A stretch of 64,000 nt of DNA, from contig NZ_JNFB01000010.1 in assembly GCF_000766145.1 (NCBI RefSeq), positions 17,685 to 81,684 of the forward strand, read 5' to 3'. Made by a program: the position numbers and the translations under genes. Under the pieces are notes generated by a model. The model made no database searches, had not been told where the DNA came from, and saw only the letters and a list, made by a program, of their open reading frames with translations. This DNA is from Paenilisteria newyorkensis (GTDB lineage: Bacteria; Bacillota; Bacilli; Lactobacillales; Listeriaceae). This document shows, piece by piece, positions 59,826 through 64,000 of the stretch. Position 1 is the stretch's first letter. Each line of letters begins with the position of its first letter.

Positions 59826-61355
59826 CTACATTTCGCTATTTTGAAGCGAGCGTTCCAATTCCAAACGCTGAATTTTCATCGTCGCCGTCCGTGGCATTTC
59901 GTCGTATTTCATGAGAATTGGTTCATTGAGATGCGGTAAATCGGACACTTTTTTCCACCACAAATCCCAATTCATTTCCGCGCTCTCATTCACCGCCACA
60001 ATCGGCTGCGGACTCCCATTTTTGCCCCGAATAATCACGACTTCATCTAGAAAAGTCAGTTCATCAAGCAAGGCATCCTCAATCGCGAGTGTGCTGTCAA
60101 TTTTATCAACGAGATCGACTTGGCGGTCAAGCAAGGAAAGGCCCCCGAGCCGACTTTTGACACCGTAATCACCGCTGTCCCACCAAGCACCGTAGACATT
60201 TTCCTCGAAGCGCGGCGTCTCTTTGTAGTACGTCAACGCTCGACCTTTTGAGAACATCTGGATATTGCCACTAGTCCCAGCCGCAACCGGTTTCCCGTCC
60301 TGGTCCACAATCCGAGCCTTCGTCAAGCCAGGCATCCCAACGCCCATCGCGCGCGCGTTCGTCCGCTTAAGCGTAGATTTCGTATGGAAACGCATAATCA
60401 TCGGACCACATTCACTCTGCCCATAAACCTGCAAAAACACCGGCAAGCGATACTCCGAGCACCGCAAAAATGTTGCCATCGTCTCTTTGTTAATCGCGTC
60501 AAACGTGGAATGATAATACTTCACACTTTCAAAAACGCTAGGTTCTTCGCGAGCAAGCGACGCCCACTGCACAAAATGATTCGGATGTGTTTCCAGAACC
60601 AACGGCGCAAACTCCGTGAGAACTTTAGTAATGTTGGCGCGGCTCGGATTCGCAATAGGAAGTAGCGGAAAACCCTTCGCCATCAGCGACGAAATCCCGA
60701 TATTAAAGCGCGAATGCACCGGCGAAATATGAAATGCGACCAAACCACGCTTGCGGATGAGACTCAAAATGTTCTTTTGCCACTTCGTACGCCACCCCAT
60801 CGAGTTCGCCGAGTGCGCAATAAGCTTCGGAACCCCAGTCGTCCCAGAAGTATGCGTCATGTAGGAAATCGCGTCCGGCGTGAGAAAGTCCTGCTCACAA
60901 AGCTGATCAAAAGTCGTTGCGAGAATCTCCTCGACCGCGATTAATTTCGAAGCAGGCAGGTTTTTCAGACTCTGCGCTTTTGCCGCCGTATCCCCATCGA
61001 AAACCATCCAAGGATTATCCAGCCGCGCGACAAGGATATCCATTGTTTCAGCAGGAAGATGCGCCGAGATCATGATTGGCACCGCGCCGAGATAAGAAAC
61101 AGCAACAGCCAAGAGGTACGTATCGAATTTAGCCGACTTATAAACGATGACCTTCTCGCCTTTTTTGACACCGATTTTGCGCAATTGCGTCGCTTTTTGG
61201 ATAAGAGCATTTTTGGAATCCGCGTATGTAGTGTGCAATTGAAGTTCGGGGAAAGCAGTAAGTGGCTCGTCGAAGTAGATCGCCTGGCTCGGAAAACGCT
61301 CCGCAGCCTCCGCGAAATTGGTATAGAGGTTTAGTGGTTTGTATTTGTTAAACAT
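59826..61355 (-). CDS. AMP-forming acyl/aryl ligase (acyl-CoA synthetase family)
   Basis: 509 residues of the ANL superfamily. A3 motif MTHTSGTTGVPK, A5 VYGQSECGP, A7 WWDSGDYG, A8 LLDRQVDLVDKIDS (here slightly unusual), and A10 lysine in TATMKIQRLEL. Activates a carboxylic acid with ATP and transfers it to CoA or a carrier protein. The standard linker motif is altered, so the acceptor is uncertain. Alone on the minus strand with its own promoter. AAGGAG lies 14 bases before the ATG, rather far; no other in-frame start fits. Confidence 0.85.
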   Translation of the reverse strand: MFNKYKPLNLYTNFAEAAERFPSQAIYFDEPLTAFPELQLHTTYADSKNALIQKATQLRKIGVKKGEKVIVYKSAKFDTYLLAVAVSYLGAVPIMISAHLPAETMDILVARLDNPWMVFDGDTAAKAQSLKNLPASKLIAVEEILATTFDQLCEQDFLTPDAISYMTHTSGTTGVPKLIAHSANSMGWRTKWQKNILSLIRKRGLVAFHISPVHSRFNIGISSLMAKGFPLLPIANPSRANITKVLTEFAPLVLETHPNHFVQWASLAREEPSVFESVKYYHSTFDAINKETMATFLRCSEYRLPVFLQVYGQSECGPMIMRFHTKSTLKRTNARAMGVGMPGLTKARIVDQDGKPVAAGTSGNIQMFSKGRALTYYKETPRFEENVYGAWWDSGDYGVKSRLGGLSLLDRQVDLVDKIDSTLAIEDALLDELTFLDEVVIIRGKNGSPQPIVAVNESAEMNWDLWWKKVSDLPHLNEPILMKYDEMPRTATMKIQRLELERSLQNSEM

Positions 61356-61391
61356 GGATGAGTGGTCAACTCCTTTTTTTGTGATGGGGTT

Positions 61392-61421
61392 ATTATAGCA
61401 TTATTGTGAGGAAATTTACAA
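61392..61421 (-). promoter_or_regulatory. Promoter of the AMP-ligase gene
   Basis: On the minus strand TTGTAA, 18-base spacer and TATAAT, about 35 bases before the start codon. Confidence 0.6.
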
Positions 61422-61505
61422 AGTGAAACAAGCTCGCACCTTTTTTTATACGATAGATAGAAGATTCTTATTTATACTTGTAATTAGAGATACGGAGGTG
61501 ATTGT

Positions 61506-61631
61506 ATGACAAAGCATTCAGGTGGAAAAGTTGGAGCAGCAGCTAAGAAACTCGCTAGTAACAATACATCTAAAGCAGCGAAATCAAAAGCGGGTAAAAC
61601 ATTGAAAGCACATCAGGATAAAAAGCATTAG
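61506..61631 (+). CDS. 41-residue basic Lys/Ala-rich protein
   Basis: ATG with a perfect ACGGAGGTGATT site 7 bases upstream. MTKHSGGKVGAAAKKLASNN continues with Ser/Lys/Ala and Gly, ending HQDKKH: extremely basic, disordered or helical, nucleic-acid-binding in look. It resembles short Lys/Ala-rich Listeria and Bacillus proteins of unknown role. Stands alone between the AMP-ligase promoter and hsdM. Confidence 0.7.
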   Translation: MTKHSGGKVGAAAKKLASNNTSKAAKSKAGKTLKAHQDKKH

Positions 61632-61772
61632 AATTGAGAGGAGGGATTGAGGTCTCTCCTTTTACTTATCCGTAATTGTAAAATATAGATCCAAATTTTA
61701 CAAAAATCTGATATAATAAGAAGTGAGAAAAAAATAGATACATAATTTATCATGGAGATTGTGGGGAATAAA

Positions 61773-63251
61773 ATGATTACTGGTGAAATGAAGAATAAAG
61801 TAGACAGTATTTGGACAACGCTATGGACGGAAGGAAGTACGAATCCATTAACAAATATCGAACAATTAACATATCTATTATTTATGAAGGATCTTGATGA
61901 AGCGGAACTTGTGAAAGAAAAGGATGCGGAATTACTCGGCGTGGAGTACACGAGCATTTTCCCGGCAGATAAGCCTGAATATCGCTGGAATCAATTTAAA
62001 CAATTAGGTAGCGCAGAGAAGATGTTTGAGCTGATGCAACAAGAGATTTTCCCATTTATAAAAACGTTAGGTGGGGAAGAGGATTCTTCGTTTTCAAAAT
62101 ATATGAAGGATGCGATTTTCCAGATAAATAAGCCAAGTACATTGCAGAAGGTGGTATCAGCATTAGACGGGCTTCCCACGCAAAATCGCGATACGCAAGG
62201 GGATTTGTATGAGTATTTGCTATCGAAATTAGAGACTTCTGGTACAAATGGACAGTTTAGAACACCACGTCATATTATTCGCATGATTGTTGACTTGATG
62301 AAGCCTTCACCACAGGATATTATTATTGATCCAGCGATGGGTTCAGCAGGATTCTTAGTTGCGGCAAGTGATTATATGCGTGAACATCATAATGATTTAT
62401 TCTTCGATGAAAAGTTGAAGGCACATTATCATGGTGAGATGTTTCATGGAAATGATATGGATAGCACGATGTTGCGTATTGGCGCGATGAATATGATGTT
62501 GCATGGTGTTGATAAGCCGAATATTGAATACATGGATTCTTTGTCACAAGATAATGACGAGAAAGAAAAGTATACGATGATTTTGGCTAATCCTCCATTT
62601 AAAGGATCACTAGATTATGAATCAGTTTCAAATGATCTGCTTGCGACAATTAAAACTAAAAAGACAGAATTGCTATTTTTAGCCCTGTTTTTGCGTATTT
62701 TAAAACCAGGTGGGCGAGCTGCGGTTATAGTTCCTGATGGTGTATTATTTGGTTCATCGGGCGCGCATAAAGGAATTCGAAAAGATATTATAGAGAATCA
62801 TAAATTAGAAGCAGTTATTTCGATGCCTAGTGGGGTTTTTAAACCATATGCAGGGGTATCTACGGCTATATTAATTTTCACGAAAATAGGTAGGGGTGGG
62901 ACTGATAGAGTGTGGTTTTATGATATGCAAGCTGATGGGTTTAGTCTTGATGATAAGCGGAAATCAATTGATATGAATGATATTCCAGATATCGTGAGCA
63001 GATTTAGGAGGCTTGATGGAGAAGCGGGACGGAAACGGAGTGATAAATCATTTTTTGTTACTGCCGAAGAAATTGCTACGAATGGATATAATTTAAGCAT
63101 TAATAAATATCAAAAGATTGAATATGATCATATAGTTTATGATAAACCAGAGATTATAATAAGACGTATTAAGAAATTAGAGGAAGATATTGTTGAAGGA
63201 TTAAATAATCTAGAAAGCGCGGTTAAAGGTATTGATGATGAGTATAAATAA
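61773..63251 (+). CDS. hsdM: Type I restriction-modification methylase subunit
   Basis: 492 residues from ATG 61773 (GTGGGG 6 bases upstream; ATG 61752 in frame lacks a site). N-terminal helical HsdM domain (VDSIWTTLWTEGSTNPLTNIEQLTYLLFMKDLD), then N6-adenine methylase motifs: I DPAMGSAGFL and IV ANPPFKGS, and FRTPRHIIRMIV. Methylates adenine in the target set by HsdS. Overlaps hsdS. An hsdR gene is not visible and would lie to the right. Confidence 0.93.
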   Translation: MITGEMKNKVDSIWTTLWTEGSTNPLTNIEQLTYLLFMKDLDEAELVKEKDAELLGVEYTSIFPADKPEYRWNQFKQLGSAEKMFELMQQEIFPFIKTLGGEEDSSFSKYMKDAIFQINKPSTLQKVVSALDGLPTQNRDTQGDLYEYLLSKLETSGTNGQFRTPRHIIRMIVDLMKPSPQDIIIDPAMGSAGFLVAASDYMREHHNDLFFDEKLKAHYHGEMFHGNDMDSTMLRIGAMNMMLHGVDKPNIEYMDSLSQDNDEKEKYTMILANPPFKGSLDYESVSNDLLATIKTKKTELLFLALFLRILKPGGRAAVIVPDGVLFGSSGAHKGIRKDIIENHKLEAVISMPSGVFKPYAGVSTAILIFTKIGRGGTDRVWFYDMQADGFSLDDKRKSIDMNDIPDIVSRFRRLDGEAGRKRSDKSFFVTAEEIATNGYNLSINKYQKIEYDHIVYDKPEIIIRRIKKLEEDIVEGLNNLESAVKGIDDEYK

Positions 63252-63960
63252 TACTAGCAATAAAAGTTTTTTTGAGACAAGTGGATGGGATATATATCCT
63301 TTTGAAGCAATATTAAATGATAATACTAGACGAGGAGCCAAAATTAAAAAGCAAGATTATCAAAAGGTTGGCAATTTTCCTATAGTCGATCAAGGTAAAT
63401 CTTATATAGCTGGATATACAAATGAAAAGGAAGGACTATACACAGGAAATCCAGTGATTTTGTTTGGAGACCATACAAAGATAATTAAGTATGTTGACTT
63501 TCCGCTATATTTAGGGGCCGATGGTGTAAAATTATTGGAAATAACAAATGAAAGAGCCTGTGCAAAGTATGTATATTATTTTTTGAAAACAGTAAAATTA
63601 CCTAGTATCGGATATAGTAGGCACTATAAATATTTGAAAGATGTTGAGATTCCATTACCTAGTAGAAGCGTACAGAGAAAAATTGTGAAAATTTTGGATA
63701 GCGCTGAAATGCTAATAGAAAAAAGACACCAACAAGTTCAAGAACTAGATAATCTCCTTAAAAATGTTTTTTATGATATTTTCGGAGATCCTGATGTGAT
63801 AAATACAAAGTACCCACAAAAAGAACTGAGAGAATTTGGACGTATAATAACGGGGAATACACCTTCTAGAAAAGACGAGTCTAATTTTGGTGAGGCTATC
63901 GAGTGGATAAAATCAGATAACATTGTACTGAACCCCAAAAGTTGGACCAAATTTAATTAG
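63238..63960 (+). CDS. hsdS: Type I restriction-modification specificity subunit, truncated
   Basis: 240 residues from ATG 63238 (AAAGG 7 bases upstream; TTG 63232 and ATG 63235 possible). The first target-recognition domain (SGWDIYPFEAILNDNTRRG to GYSRHYKYLKDVEIPLPS) and the first helical spacer (QRKIVKILDSAEMLIEKRHQQVQELDNLLKNVFYDIFGDP) are complete. The second recognition domain begins normally (LREFGRIITGNTPSRKDES) but stops at 63958 after PKSWTKFN, about 150 residues early. Half-HsdS proteins can work as dimers, but here the break falls within a domain. An insertion or frameshift near 63950 is likely. Confidence 0.82.
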   Translation: MSINNTSNKSFFETSGWDIYPFEAILNDNTRRGAKIKKQDYQKVGNFPIVDQGKSYIAGYTNEKEGLYTGNPVILFGDHTKIIKYVDFPLYLGADGVKLLEITNERACAKYVYYFLKTVKLPSIGYSRHYKYLKDVEIPLPSRSVQRKIVKILDSAEMLIEKRHQQVQELDNLLKNVFYDIFGDPDVINTKYPQKELREFGRIITGNTPSRKDESNFGEAIEWIKSDNIVLNPKSWTKFN

Positions 63961-64000
63961 ACTTCTTGGCTGGCCTGAAGACGGTATTCTACCGGACTCA
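63961..64000 (+). other. Right edge, sequence after the hsdS stop
   Basis: Forty bases beyond the hsdS stop. One frame reads LLGWPEDGILPDS, which does not look like the missing HsdS domain, so foreign sequence may begin near 63950. Too short to identify. Confidence 0.3.

Overview
The window looks like a chromosomal segment of a low-to-moderate GC Firmicute of the family Listeriaceae. The main reasons are: a lactate dehydrogenase gene lying divergently beside ctc (the order seen beside the Listeria virulence island site), LPXTG wall proteins, Listeria-type Ig-like modules, a sigma-B type promoter at ctc, rlmH with its CxxH/CxxC partner, and a threonine-aldolase gene closing a variable region downstream of rlmH. 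The species cannot be fixed from sequence reading alone; the content fits one of the environmental Listeria clades rather than L. monocytogenes. No prfA, hly, plc or act gene is visible.

Layout. 1-5.5 kb: 5'-partial wall-anchored phosphoesterase, M20 peptidase, YitT protein and a membrane transporter. 5.6-6.8 kb: heavily deleted glutamate decarboxylase relic, a long hairpin repeat and tRNA-Asp. 6.9-12.1 kb: two large surface proteins (a helical-repeat/Ig protein and an LPXTG protein with SpaA-like modules). 12.2-14 kb: ldh and ctc. 14.3-19.1 kb: secreted beta-helix protein, then small membrane proteins and proteins of unknown function ending in a DUF3885 protein. 19.1-20.3 kb: dense DnaA-box cluster running through a CxxH/CxxC gene up to rlmH.

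20.6-41 kb is an accessory island between rlmH and the threonine-aldolase gene. It holds a glycan/surface cassette (beta-helix/Ig protein, Asp2/XcbB-like hydrolase, LicD, flippase), a type VII secretion LXG toxin cassette with SUKH immunity protein, a serine recombinase, a group of small genes bounded by a 46-bp direct repeat, and a complete type I Wadjet (JetABCD) plasmid-defence operon.

42-64 kb: membrane-anchored hydrolase; a two-component system with 11-bp-phased repeats upstream of itself and of a downstream membrane-protein/miniprotein operon; a dehydrogenase; several decayed genes (AAA ATPase, GNAT); a beta-glucoside type PTS operon with its PRD regulator and a GH3 enzyme carrying a large internal deletion; a PadR/HAAS-pentapeptide/ABC exporter operon; an acyl-AMP ligase; and the start of a type I restriction-modification locus whose hsdS is cut short near the right edge.

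Two themes recur: genes reduced by internal deletions while keeping both ends (gad, GH3), and accessory inter-microbial or anti-plasmid functions placed beside rlmH. The best candidates for something undescribed are the oriC-like DnaA-box cluster at rlmH, the phased-repeat two-component regulon with its 34- and 26-residue proteins, and the unknown operon at 16.1-19.1 kb.
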